58,910 nt of DNA from NCBI GenBank assembly GCA_030528485.1, contig JAUMYU010000006.1, positions 1 through 58,910 of the forward strand, given 5' to 3'. Position numbers and translations under genes: made by a program. This document shows positions 49,482 through 57,967 of this stretch, piece after piece. Every line of letters begins with the position of its first letter. The stretch's first letter is position 1. Below the pieces are notes generated by a model that saw nothing but the letters and a program-made list of their open reading frames with translations, was not told the DNA's origin and did no database searches. The DNA is from Comamonadaceae bacterium (lineage in GTDB: Bacteria; Pseudomonadota; Gammaproteobacteria; Burkholderiales; Burkholderiaceae_C).

Positions 49482-50197
49482 GCGCGGGCCTCCTGATGGT
49501 GGCGGCTGTAATGGTTTTCCGCCTTGGTAAACACCAGGCCAGAGAGTGCCGAGAGCAACAAATACAGCAGGCAGGCGGCCAGGTAGAACAGCACGGGCTC
49601 TTTGGTGGCGGCCACGGCCAGATTGGTCTGGCGCATCAAATCGACCAGCGAGATGGTAGAGACCAGCGACGAATCCTTGAGCAGCGTCAGCCAGTTGTTG
49701 GACAGGCCCGGCAGCGCCACGCGCATGAGCTGGGGAAATACCACACGCCGAAATGTGGCGCCGCGTGAAAGGCCCAATGCCTGCGCGGCTTCGCGCTGGC
49801 CCTTGGGAATGGTTTTAAGCGCAGCCAGCCAGACTTCGCTGGAAAATGCCGCCAGCACCAGGCTGAACGCAACAACCGCTGCCACAAAAGCGTTGATGCC
49901 GAATTCGCCCTCATAGCCGAGGGAACTCAACAACCGTTGCGCGGCGATTTGCACACCGTAATACACCAGTAAAAGCGTTAACAGTTCGGGCAGGCCACGA
50001 AATACGGTGGAAAACGCCGTGGACAGCATGCGCGGCAAACGCCTTGGCGAGCGGGCGGCCAAGGCTAGCAGCAGCCCCAGCGGCATGCCAATGGGCACGC
50101 AGGCTACAGCCAGGGCAATGGTGACCAGCGCGCCTGAGAGCAGGGCTCCGCCCCAGCCGCCAGTGCCAAAACCCAAAAGAGCTAAAGATTCCAGCAT
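49478..50197 (-). CDS. Polar amino-acid ABC transporter permease (HisQ/GlnP-like) 2
   Basis: A 239-residue paralogue of the downstream permease, with EAAQALGLSRGATFRRVVFP (EAA loop) and several hydrophobic spans. It is first in the operon permease-permease-dadA-ATPase-imine reductase on the minus strand. A normal importer of this class also has a soluble binding protein, which I do not find within the window. Confidence 0.9.
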   Translation of the reverse strand: MLESLALLGFGTGGWGGALLSGALVTIALAVACVPIGMPLGLLLALAARSPRRLPRMLSTAFSTVFRGLPELLTLLLVYYGVQIAAQRLLSSLGYEGEFGINAFVAAVVAFSLVLAAFSSEVWLAALKTIPKGQREAAQALGLSRGATFRRVVFPQLMRVALPGLSNNWLTLLKDSSLVSTISLVDLMRQTNLAVAATKEPVLFYLAACLLYLLLSALSGLVFTKAENHYSRHHQEARA

Positions 50198-50358
50198 CCG
50201 TAGAAATCCAAATCAAAGTGGTGTGGGGAAGATTCCTGGCTTGCCCGAAAGGGGGGAAGGCCAGGGCGATTCAGCCGATGTGGCAAATGTGTAAACAAAG
50301 GTATAAATTGCCGCGATCGCGCCGATGATAAGTGGATTTGGCGCAATCAAAAGCAGCC

Positions 50359-50374
50359 TGTTTCACGTGAAACA
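50359..50374. promoter_or_regulatory. parS centromere site (perfect)
   Basis: TGTTTCACGTGAAACA, the full 16-bp palindromic ParB-binding consensus, in the gap between the ABC operon and mnmG and 4.2 kb from parB. Confidence 0.95.
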
Positions 50375-50477
50375 GGGTTGGGAGGAAATGCGTAACACGC
50401 TCTAAAATCACGCCCTTCTTCTTGTACAGCCGTAGATTTCTGAAAAACTCTGCGGCTTTCTTTTTTGCTTGTGCGCC

Positions 50478-52436
50478 ATGTCATCGCCTTACACCTACCC
50501 GCAAACGTTTGACGTCATCGTCGTCGGTGGCGGTCATGCCGGGACTGAAGCAGCACTGGCGGCGGCCCGCATGGGTTGTGCCACCTTGCTGCTGACCCAC
50601 AACATCGAAACCCTGGGGCAGATGAGCTGCAACCCCTCCATTGGGGGGATTGGCAAGGGGCATTTGGTGAAAGAGGTCGATGCCCTGGGCGGCGCCATGG
50701 CGCTGGCGGCGGATGAGGCGGGTATCCAGTTTCGCACGCTCAACGGCAGCAAAGGGCCTGCGGTGCGGGCCACGCGGGCACAGGCCGATCGCGTGCTGTA
50801 CAAGGCGGCCATTCGCCGCATGCTGGAGAACCAGGCCAATCTCTGGCTGTTCCAGCAAGCGGTGGAGGACTTGCTGCTGGAAGGCGACAAGGTGGCTGGC
50901 GTCATGACGCAGGTGGGCATTGTTTTTCGCGCGCACGCGGTGGTGTTGACGGCGGGCACCTTTCTGGATGGCCGTATCCATGTGGGCTTGAACAATTACC
51001 AGGGCGGGCGCGCGGGCGATCCGCCAGCGGTATCGCTGTCGGCGCGGCTGAAAGAGCTGCAACTGCCGCAAGGGCGTCTGAAAACCGGCACGCCGCCGCG
51101 CCTGGATGGGCGCAGCATCGACTTTTCCCGCTGTACCGAGCAGCCCGGCGATGGCGTGCCGGGCGGTGAGCGGCCTGACGACATGCCCGTGTTCAGCTTC
51201 ATGGGGCATCGCAGCATGCACCCAAGGCAGATCTCCTGCTGGATCACCCACACCAACGCACGCACGCATGAAATCATCCGCAGCGGGTTCGACCGCAGCC
51301 CCATGTTCACCGGCAGGATCGAAGGCGTTGGCCCGCGTTACTGCCCCAGTGTGGAAGACAAGATCAACCGCTTTGCAGACAAGGAAAGCCACCAGATTTT
51401 TCTGGAGCCGGAAGGGCTGACCACCCATGAGGTGTACCCCAATGGCATTTCCACCAGCCTGCCGTTCGATGTGCAATACGCCCTGGTGCGCTCCATGCCG
51501 GGGCTGGAAAACGCCCACATTCTGCGGCCCGGCTATGCCATCGAATACGACTACTTCGACCCGCGTGCGCTCAAAAGCCATTTCGAGACGCGGCAGATCG
51601 AGGGCCTGTTTTTCGCCGGACAAATCAACGGCACGACGGGCTATGAGGAGGCTGCTGCGCAAGGCTTGTTTGCGGGTTTGAATGCGGCTTTGAAAGTCAA
51701 AGGCGAGCAGCCTTGGCTGCCTCGTCGTGACGAGGCGTATCTGGGCGTGCTGGTGGACGACCTCATCACCAAAGGCGTCACCGAGCCTTACCGCATGTTC
51801 ACCAGCCGCGCCGAATACCGCCTGCAATTGCGCGAAGACAATGCCGATTTGCGCCTGACCGAGGCCGGGCGGCGTCTGGGCTTGGTGGACGATGCCCGCT
51901 GGGATGCGTTTTGCCGCAAACGCGATGCCATTGAGGCCGAAACGGCCCGCCTCAAAGCCACCTGGCTGACGCCGCAGCGTTTGCCCAAAGCCGAAGCCGA
52001 GCGCGTGCTGGGCAAGGCGCTGGAGCATGAGTACAGCCTGTTCGATTTGCTGCGCCGCCCGGGCGTGGATTACGAATCTCTGGTTGGCATGCAGGCCAGC
52101 ATTCCCTTGGCTGGCGAGCTTGTTTCACGTGAAACTTTGGGTGATGCCTATGCCCCTGTTGTGGAGCAGGTAGAGATCGCCGCCAAATACAGCGGTTATA
52201 TCGACCGCCAGCGCGATGAAGTGCAACGCGCCGCGCATTTCGAGAATCTGCGCTTGCCAGAAGATCTGGATTACCAGGCTGTGACGGCCTTGTCGTTTGA
52301 AGTGCGTCAAAAGCTGGCGCAGCATCGGCCGCAAACTTTGGGACAGGCATCGCGCATCTCTGGCGTCACGCCAGCAGCCATTTCCTTGCTGTTGATCCAT
52401 TTGAAAAAAATGGGCAAACGCTGGGCGGAGGATTGA
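50478..52436 (+). CDS. mnmG: tRNA uridine-5-carboxymethylaminomethyl modification enzyme MnmG (GidA)
   Basis: FAD-dependent partner of MnmE that modifies wobble U34. The 652-residue protein has [23 protein letters not shown] (given in part as [15 protein letters not shown]), [23 protein letters not shown] region pieces ([12 protein letters not shown]), the [20 protein letters not shown] segment ends, and the ATGxxxGR-type [22 protein letters not shown] block. ATG 50478 is preferred to the in-frame TTG nine bases upstream. A near-perfect parS lies within the gene. It is joined directly to rsmG. Confidence 0.96.
   Translation: MSSPYTYPQTFDVIVVGGGHAGTEAALAAARMGCATLLLTHNIETLGQMSCNPSIGGIGKGHLVKEVDALGGAMALAADEAGIQFRTLNGSKGPAVRATRAQADRVLYKAAIRRMLENQANLWLFQQAVEDLLLEGDKVAGVMTQVGIVFRAHAVVLTAGTFLDGRIHVGLNNYQGGRAGDPPAVSLSARLKELQLPQGRLKTGTPPRLDGRSIDFSRCTEQPGDGVPGGERPDDMPVFSFMGHRSMHPRQISCWITHTNARTHEIIRSGFDRSPMFTGRIEGVGPRYCPSVEDKINRFADKESHQIFLEPEGLTTHEVYPNGISTSLPFDVQYALVRSMPGLENAHILRPGYAIEYDYFDPRALKSHFETRQIEGLFFAGQINGTTGYEEAAAQGLFAGLNAALKVKGEQPWLPRRDEAYLGVLVDDLITKGVTEPYRMFTSRAEYRLQLREDNADLRLTEAGRRLGLVDDARWDAFCRKRDAIEAETARLKATWLTPQRLPKAEAERVLGKALEHEYSLFDLLRRPGVDYESLVGMQASIPLAGELVSRETLGDAYAPVVEQVEIAAKYSGYIDRQRDEVQRAAHFENLRLPEDLDYQAVTALSFEVRQKLAQHRPQTLGQASRISGVTPAAISLLLIHLKKMGKRWAED
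52121..52136. promoter_or_regulatory. parS-like site inside mnmG
   Basis: TGTTTCACGTGAAACT, 15 of 16 match to the ParB palindrome, in frame with the mnmG codons. Confidence 0.85.
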
Positions 52437-53120
52437 ATGCCGCAACAAGAGCAAACCGAGCGCCTTCTGCAAGAGGGGGCTGCTCAATTGGGCTTGGCCT
52501 TGACGGTGCAGCAGCAACGCCAACTGCTTGATTATGTGGCGCTGTTGCACAAGTGGAACCGGGTTTACAACCTGACTTCGGTGCGCGATCCGCTGGAAAT
52601 GCTGCGCCTGCATGTGCTCGATTGTTTGGCCGTGGTGCAGCCGTTTCGGCAAGCGATGGAAGGTTTTACGCGGCAAGGCTTGCCAGCCCGGGCGCTGGAT
52701 GTGGGTGCGGGCGGCGGCCTGCCCAGCGTGGTGCTGGCCATTGGCTGCCCGGATGTCACCATCCACTGTGTGGATGCGGTGGCGAAAAAAATGGCCTTTG
52801 TGCGGCAGGCGGCTGGCGCTTTGTCATTGGGCAATTTGCAAGCCATCCATGCCCGGGTCGAAAACCTGGAGCATCGCTACACCATCATCACCTCGCGGGC
52901 TTTTGCCAGTTTGGCGGATTTCACCGGCTTGACACGCTCGCTGCTCATGCCGCAAGGCGTGTGGATGGCGATGAAGGGCAAATACCCTGCGGAAGAAGTC
53001 GTGGAACTGCCAGGAGATGTGGAGGTGTTTCACGTGGAACCATTGCAGGTGCCGGGGCTGGATGCCCAGCGTTGCATCGTCTGGATGCGCAGCGGCACTG
53101 CGCTCCAATCAGAAAAGTGA
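52437..53120 (+). CDS. rsmG: 16S rRNA (guanine527-N7)-methyltransferase RsmG (GidB)
   Basis: Methylates G527 of 16S rRNA using S-adenosylmethionine. The 227-residue protein has HKWNRVYNLTSVRDPLEM, the SAM-binding ALDVGAGGGLPSVVLA, and TSRAFASLADFTGLTR, with K-rich catalytic region nearby. Its ATG directly follows the mnmG TGA, giving tight coupling. A weaker parS-like sequence lies near its 3' end. Confidence 0.95.
   Translation: MPQQEQTERLLQEGAAQLGLALTVQQQRQLLDYVALLHKWNRVYNLTSVRDPLEMLRLHVLDCLAVVQPFRQAMEGFTRQGLPARALDVGAGGGLPSVVLAIGCPDVTIHCVDAVAKKMAFVRQAAGALSLGNLQAIHARVENLEHRYTIITSRAFASLADFTGLTRSLLMPQGVWMAMKGKYPAEEVVELPGDVEVFHVEPLQVPGLDAQRCIVWMRSGTALQSEK
53026..53041. promoter_or_regulatory. 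Weak parS-like site in rsmG
   Basis: TGTTTCACGTGGAACC, 14 of 16 match to consensus. Binding is uncertain. Confidence 0.5.
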
Positions 53121-53128
53121 GGAAAGCT

Positions 53129-53959
53129 ATGGCGCATATGGCGCGAATTTACTGTGTTGCCAACCAGAAGGGCGGCGTAGGCAAAACCACCACTGCCGTC
53201 AATCTTGCAGCAGCCCTGGCCAGCATCGGGCAGCGGGTGCTGCTGATCGATCTGGACCCCCAGGGTAATGCCACCATGGGGTGCGGGGTGGATAAGCGCA
53301 CTTTGCAAACCACGGTGTACGACGTATTGCTGGGCGGCGGCACGCTGGAACAGGCCATGCAGACCTCGCCTGCGGCAGCGTTTCAGGTGGTGGGAGCCAA
53401 CCGCGATTTGGCTGGCGCGGAAGTGGAGCTGGTGGCTTTGGAGCGGCGCGAAAAACGCTTGAGCGATGCCATTGAAAGCGTGCGCGATCGTTTCGATTTC
53501 ATCCTCATCGATTGCCCGCCGTCATTGGGCCTGCTCACCCTCAACGGTTTGTGCATCGCCAATGGCGTGATCGTCCCCATGCTGTGCGAGTACTACGCGC
53601 TGGAAGGCTTGACCGACCTGGTCAACAGCATCAAGCAAGTGCATGCCAACTTCAACCGCGAGCTGAAAATCATCGGCATCTTGCGCGTCATGTTCGATGC
53701 CCGCGTGACCTTGCAGCAGCAGGTCAGCGAAGAACTCAAGCAGCACTTTGGCGACAAGGTTTTCAACACCATCATCCCGCGCAATGTGCGCCTGGCCGAG
53801 GCGCCCAGCCACGGCATGCCTGGCGTGGTGTACGACCCCAGCGCCAAGGGCAGCAAGGCTTTTGTGGACTTCGCCTACGAACTCTCGGGCGTGCCGCGCA
53901 AAGCCAAGTCATCGCCTGGCGTTCCGCTGGGTTTGCGCAAGCCTTCCAGCGCCGCTTAG
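53129..53959 (+). CDS. parA: Chromosome-partitioning ATPase ParA
   Basis: Walker-type ATPase that moves ParB-parS complexes (Soj family). The 276-residue protein starts ARIYCVANQKGGVGKTTTAVNLA in part (NQKGGVGKTTTAVNLA, deviant Walker A), then LLIDLDPQGNAT (Walker A' aspartate) and FDFILIDCPPSLGLLTLNGL (Walker B region). It has no long N-terminal helix-turn-helix, as is typical for chromosomal ParA. ATG 53129 has a GAGGAAAG ribosome-binding site. Confidence 0.96.
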   Translation: MAHMARIYCVANQKGGVGKTTTAVNLAAALASIGQRVLLIDLDPQGNATMGCGVDKRTLQTTVYDVLLGGGTLEQAMQTSPAAAFQVVGANRDLAGAEVELVALERREKRLSDAIESVRDRFDFILIDCPPSLGLLTLNGLCIANGVIVPMLCEYYALEGLTDLVNSIKQVHANFNRELKIIGILRVMFDARVTLQQQVSEELKQHFGDKVFNTIIPRNVRLAEAPSHGMPGVVYDPSAKGSKAFVDFAYELSGVPRKAKSSPGVPLGLRKPSSAA

Positions 53960-53982
53960 GCGCCCGAAAACGAGAGCAGCAT

Positions 53983-54546
53983 ATGGGCGCGCTCACTTTG
54001 TTCATCCTGCCGGGCTGGCAAAACTCAGGCCCTGGGCACTGGCAAAGCCGTTGGGAAGCCTTGCATGGCGCAGTGCGCGTGCAGCAACACGATTGGCAGC
54101 GCCCGAAAAGCGGAGATTGGCAAATCCAGTTGGAAGAAGCTGTGCTGGCGGCCGATCCGGCGCGTCCCATTGGCCTGCTGGCACACAGCCTGGGCTGCCA
54201 GTTGGTGGCGCGCTGGGCCAGTCACAGCCGCCACGCCGCGCGCGTGCAGGCCGTCTTGCTCGTGGCGCCGCCAGATACCGAAACGCCTGCCAACCGCCAC
54301 ATCCTGCCCGGCTGGGCGCCCATACCGCAGCAGCGGCTGCCATTTGCCAGCCTGGTTATCGCCAGCCACGATGACCCGTTTTGCAGCTTCGCCCGCGCCC
54401 AGTGGATGAGCCAATGCTGGGGCAGCGGTTTGCACGATGCAGGCAACCGGGGTCATCTCAATGCCGACAGCGGCCTGGGCGATTGGCCCGAAGGCTGGCG
54501 GCTGTGGAACGCATTGCTGGGGCGCAGCAGCCCATCCTGTTTCTGA
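53983..54546 (+). CDS. RBBP9/YdeN-family alpha/beta hydrolase
   Basis: A 187-residue serine hydrolase of unknown substrate. It has the catalytic serine in LLAHSLGCQLV, the likely acid in VIASHDDPFC, and the histidine in GNRGHLNADSGL. It lies between parA and parB (23 and 25 bases away), so it is part of the same transcript. The chosen ATG 53983 is where family similarity begins; the frame extends 157 codons upstream through parA. Confidence 0.85.
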   Translation: MGALTLFILPGWQNSGPGHWQSRWEALHGAVRVQQHDWQRPKSGDWQIQLEEAVLAADPARPIGLLAHSLGCQLVARWASHSRHAARVQAVLLVAPPDTETPANRHILPGWAPIPQQRLPFASLVIASHDDPFCSFARAQWMSQCWGSGLHDAGNRGHLNADSGLGDWPEGWRLWNALLGRSSPSCF

Positions 54547-54571
54547 TATCAACCTGACAAGGAGAGCCGAT

Positions 54572-55507
54572 ATGGCTACAAAGAAAAACGCCAAGGGCCT
54601 GGGCATGGGATTGGGGGCTTTGCTAGGCCCCAGCGTGCAAGAGCCTGCGCCCACCGATGCCGCCTTTGCCCAGGCGCACGGCGCGCCGCGCGAGCTGCCT
54701 GTGGCCGATTTGGTGCCCGGCCGCTACCAGCCGCGCACGTACATGGATGAAGGCGCACTGCACGAGCTGGCCGACAGCATCAAGGAACAAGGCGTCATGC
54801 AGCCGCTGCTGGTGCGCCGCCTGGAGGATGGCCAGGACGCCGGGCGCTATGAAATCATTGCGGGCGAGCGGCGTTTCCGCGCCAGCGTGCTGGCCGGGCT
54901 GGACACCGTGCCCGTGCTGGTGCGCCAGGTGGACGATCACGCCGCAGCGGCCATGGCGCTGATTGAAAACATGCAGCGCGAAGACCTCAACCCGCTGGAG
55001 GAAGCGCGCGGCCTGCAACGCCTGGTGCAGGAGTTTGGTCTTACCCACGAACAAGCCGCCCAGGCCGTCGGGCGCTCGCGCAGCGCCGCCAGCAATTTGC
55101 TGCGCTTGCTCAATCTGGCCGATCCCGTGCAAACCCTGCTGATGGCTGGCGACATCGAAATGGGCCACGCCCGCGCCTTGCTGACGTTGGGCAAGGCCGA
55201 GCAAATCACCACCGGGCATGAGATTGCCGCCAAAAAACTCTCCGTGCGCGAGGCCGAAAGCCTGGTCAAACGCATTGCCCAGGGCAAAGGCCGCGCTGAA
55301 GTGCAAAAAGCGCCGCGCAAAAGCGGCGATGTACGCCGCGTGGAAGAAGAACTCTCCGACTTGCTGCTGGCGCAGGTGGACATCCAGGTGAAAAAGCGCG
55401 TGAAGAAAAACGGTCAGGTGCTGCAAACGGGAGAAATCCGCATCCCCTTCGACTCCATGGACGCGCTCAATGGGGTGATTGAGCGTATTCGCGGGCAGAG
55501 ATCATGA
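54572..55507 (+). CDS. parB: Chromosome-partitioning protein ParB
   Basis: CTP-dependent DNA clamp that loads at parS. The 311-residue protein has the ParA-interacting N terminus (KKNAKGLGMGLGALLG), the Arg-rich CTP-binding motif GERRFRA, ENMQREDLNPLEEARGLQ, and the helix-turn-helix LTHEQAAQAVGRSRSAASNLLR. The C-terminal dimerisation region ends GVIERIRGQ. ATG 54572 follows AAGGAGA. Sites recognised by it (parS) flank and lie inside mnmG. Confidence 0.96.
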   Translation: MATKKNAKGLGMGLGALLGPSVQEPAPTDAAFAQAHGAPRELPVADLVPGRYQPRTYMDEGALHELADSIKEQGVMQPLLVRRLEDGQDAGRYEIIAGERRFRASVLAGLDTVPVLVRQVDDHAAAAMALIENMQREDLNPLEEARGLQRLVQEFGLTHEQAAQAVGRSRSAASNLLRLLNLADPVQTLLMAGDIEMGHARALLTLGKAEQITTGHEIAAKKLSVREAESLVKRIAQGKGRAEVQKAPRKSGDVRRVEEELSDLLLAQVDIQVKKRVKKNGQVLQTGEIRIPFDSMDALNGVIERIRGQRS

Positions 55508-55541
55508 GCGGGCTCTGATTTCCAGTTCATCGAATATTGTC

Positions 55542-55582
55542 AAATGGGCTTTAGGCAAACCAGTCTTGCCTAAAGCCCATTT
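55542..55582. terminator. Bidirectional terminator between parB and livM
   Basis: AAATGGGCTTTAGGCAA and TTGCCTAAAGCCCATTT arms with a 7-nt loop, then TTTTTATTTTT. The minus-strand copy overlaps the end of livM. Confidence 0.9.
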
Positions 55583-56880
55583 TTATTTTTCGTTTGATTG
55601 GTGATGTGGTAACGCTTGCGACGGTGGATCGCTCCCGCCAAACCCGCCCAGCCAGCCAGCCACAGCGCGGCCAGCAGCCAGTGCCTGGGGTGGTGCACAT
55701 CCAGCGTCAAACCCATGAACAACAGCGGCTCGCCCAGCACGGCGTTGAGCTGGCGGTGGTAGAGCATCTCCACCAGCACGGCCAGCCCCGCCAGGGCGCA
55801 GGCCAGCGCGCCCCATAGCGCCAGCGGGGGCAGGGCGCGGGCCCATGCCTGGCGCCAGCTTGGCCAACGCTGCTGGCGGGCGTTGTGCCAAGCGTGGCCG
55901 CTGCGTTGCCAGCCGCGCGCAAGCAGCCCGGCCACACCGCCGGGGGCAAACATCACCATCAGCAAAAACAGCAGGCCCAGATACAGCATCCAGGCTTGCG
56001 TCAGCTCGGAGAGCCAGATGGTGCTCAGCACCATCAGCACGGCGCCGATGATGGGGCCGAAGAAAAATCCCGCGCCGCCCAGGAAGGTGAACAGCAAATA
56101 CGCACCCGAGCGCGTGGTGCTCAGGCTGTCCATGGCGGTGATGATTTCCAGGTGCAACACCATCAGGGCGCCGCCGATGCCTGCAAAAAAACCCGATGCG
56201 ATAAAGGCCAGATAGCGCACGCGGCGAGGGTCGTAACCGACAAAGGCGGCGCGCTCGGGGTTGTCGCGCACGGCGTTGAGCATGCGCCCCAGGGGTGTGC
56301 GGGTGAAGGCGTACATCAGCACGGTGCAGACCAGGGCATAGGCCGCCACCAGGTAATAGACCTCGATGGCCGGGCCAAAGCTAATGCCCGCCACAGGCTG
56401 GCCGATGACGCGATCGGTGCTGATGCCGCCTTCGCCGCCAAACCAGTCTGGCAGCATCAAGGCCAGGGCTGAAACCAGTTCGCCCACGCCCAGCGTAATC
56501 ATGGCAAAAGGCGTGCCCGCGCGGCGGGTGTTGAGGTAGCCCAGCAGCGCCGCCAGCCACGCGCCGGCCAGGCCGCCCACCAGCGGGATCAGCGCCACCG
56601 GCACAAACGGCGCGCCCGCGCCGGCTTGTGCGCCGCTCCAGTTCAATACGTGGATGGCGGCAAAGCCTGCCAGGCCCACGTACACCGCGTGGCCGAAGCT
56701 GAGCATGCCTCCCTGGCCCAGCAGCAAGTTGTAGCTCAGGCAGATGATGCTGAGGTAGCCTATTTGCGTGAGCATGCCCAGCGCCAGGCCGCTGCGCCAC
56801 AGCAGCGGGGCCAGCAGCAAGATCAGGGCATAGGCGGCAAAGGCCAGCAGCGTTGTGTGGCGGGCAGGGGTGGCAGGCAT
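55570..56880 (-). CDS. livM: Branched-chain amino-acid ABC transporter permease LivM-like
   Basis: Inner-membrane channel subunit, 436 residues from ATG 56880. It has many hydrophobic helices and the conserved LivM pieces GYLSIICLSYNLLLGQGGMLSFGH, YLNTRRAGTPFAMITLGVGEL and NPERAAFVGYDPRRVRYLAF, seen here as shorter blocks. A roughly 100-residue C-terminal extension has extra hydrophobic spans, longer than typical LivM (about 300-350 residues), and ends in a charged ITNQTKNKNGL tail encoded by repeat-like DNA. livH precedes it by 4 bases. No livF, livG or livK lies in the window. Confidence 0.88.
   Translation of the reverse strand: MPATPARHTTLLAFAAYALILLLAPLLWRSGLALGMLTQIGYLSIICLSYNLLLGQGGMLSFGHAVYVGLAGFAAIHVLNWSGAQAGAGAPFVPVALIPLVGGLAGAWLAALLGYLNTRRAGTPFAMITLGVGELVSALALMLPDWFGGEGGISTDRVIGQPVAGISFGPAIEVYYLVAAYALVCTVLMYAFTRTPLGRMLNAVRDNPERAAFVGYDPRRVRYLAFIASGFFAGIGGALMVLHLEIITAMDSLSTTRSGAYLLFTFLGGAGFFFGPIIGAVLMVLSTIWLSELTQAWMLYLGLLFLLMVMFAPGGVAGLLARGWQRSGHAWHNARQQRWPSWRQAWARALPPLALWGALACALAGLAVLVEMLYHRQLNAVLGEPLLFMGLTLDVHHPRHWLLAALWLAGWAGLAGAIHRRKRYHITNQTKNKNGL
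55585..55605 (-). repeat. Half-site of the palindromic family at the livM 3' end (copy 14)
   Basis: TTTTCGTTTGATTGGTGATG fits the family right arm. The left arm (near 55524-55545) is degenerate, and the parB/livM terminator occupies the middle, as in copy 9. Confidence 0.4.
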
Positions 56881-56884
56881 GGCA

Positions 56885-57841
56885 TCAATCCTCACGCTGG
56901 CCCATCAGCCCGCGCGGGCGCAGCGCCAGCACCAGCACCAGCAGTGCGTAGGGCAGCACGGGGGCGATTTGGGCGGGCGTCACGCGCAGCAGGGGGTGGG
57001 CGGTGTGTGCGGGGGTGTCGGCCATCAGGCCCAGGGCGTGCAGGCCGTCGAGCGCGGAAACATCCAGCGCCACGGCCAGGGTTTGCATGCAGCCGATGAG
57101 CAGCGAGGCCACGAATGCCCCGCCCAGCGATCCCATGCCGCCCACGACGACGACGACGAAGATGATCGGCCCCAGCGCATGGGCCATGGCGGGCTCGGTG
57201 ATGTAGGTGTTGCCGCCCATCACGCCCGCCAGCGCGGCCAGCGCCGCGCCGCCGCCAAAGACGAGCATGAACACGCGCGGCACGTTATGCCCCAGCGCCT
57301 GCGCCATTTCCGGGTGGGTGAGCGCGGCCTGGATCACCAGCCCCCAGCGCGTGCGCGTCAGCAGCGCCCACAGCGCCAGCAGCATCAGCACGGCCACCAG
57401 CATGATGAAGGCGCGCGAGCGCGGAAATTGCACGCCAAAGAGCGTGAACAGCGGCCCTTGCAGCAGGCTGGGCAGGCCGTAGGGCACGGCCTGGCGGCCC
57501 CAGATGAGCTGCACACACTCCAGCAGGAGGTAGGACAGGCCAAAGGTGGCCAGCAGTTCCGACACCTGGCCATAGCGGTGCACGCGCCGCAGGCAATAGC
57601 GTTCGAACGCCGCGCCCAGCGCCCCGGTCAGCAGCGGGGCCAGCAGCAGCGCAGGCCAAAAGCCCAGCGGGCCGGAGAGCGCGTAGGCCAGATACGCCCC
57701 CAGCATGTAAAAGCTGGCGTGGGCGAAGTTGAGCACGCCCATCATGCTGAAGATCAGCGTCAGCCCGGCGCTGAGCATGAACAGCAGCAGCCCGTAGCTC
57801 AGGCCGTTGAGCAGGGAGATGAGAAAGGCGGCAAGGCTCAT
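56885..57841 (-). CDS. livH: Branched-chain amino-acid ABC transporter permease LivH-like
   Basis: A 318-residue polytopic permease. It carries the LivH signatures SLLNGLSYGLLLFMLSAGLTL, FSMMGVLNFAHASFYMLGAY and GGMGSLGGAFVASLLIGCMQ. Separated from livM by 4 bases, it forms the channel pair with it. It could import branched-chain or other small amino acids, or amides such as urea; the binding protein needed to tell is missing. Confidence 0.9.
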   Translation of the reverse strand: MSLAAFLISLLNGLSYGLLLFMLSAGLTLIFSMMGVLNFAHASFYMLGAYLAYALSGPLGFWPALLLAPLLTGALGAAFERYCLRRVHRYGQVSELLATFGLSYLLLECVQLIWGRQAVPYGLPSLLQGPLFTLFGVQFPRSRAFIMLVAVLMLLALWALLTRTRWGLVIQAALTHPEMAQALGHNVPRVFMLVFGGGAALAALAGVMGGNTYITEPAMAHALGPIIFVVVVVGGMGSLGGAFVASLLIGCMQTLAVALDVSALDGLHALGLMADTPAHTAHPLLRVTPAQIAPVLPYALLVLVLALRPRGLMGQRED

Positions 57842-57888
57842 GGCAGCGTTTGGGCATGCCGTGCGGGCATGAAATGCGGCTTTTTCAT

Positions 57889-57967
57889 AAATTCCATTTC
57901 AAAGGAAATTGATATCATTGCATATCATGCCGAAACAAGGTTATTTCATTGCCTTTGATTGGTAATT
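57889..57967 (-). repeat. Dispersed palindromic element, copy 13
   Basis: AAATTCCATTTCAAAGG on the left faces CCTTTGATTGGTAATTT on the right. The core reads CATATCATGCCGAAAC on plus. It overlaps the last 22 bases of the U32 peptidase gene. Confidence 0.72.

Noticed and set aside
52553-53128. N-terminal extension of ParA through rsmG
   Set aside because: ParA homology starts at the ATG 53129, which has its own ribosome-binding site; the upstream stretch is rsmG out of frame.
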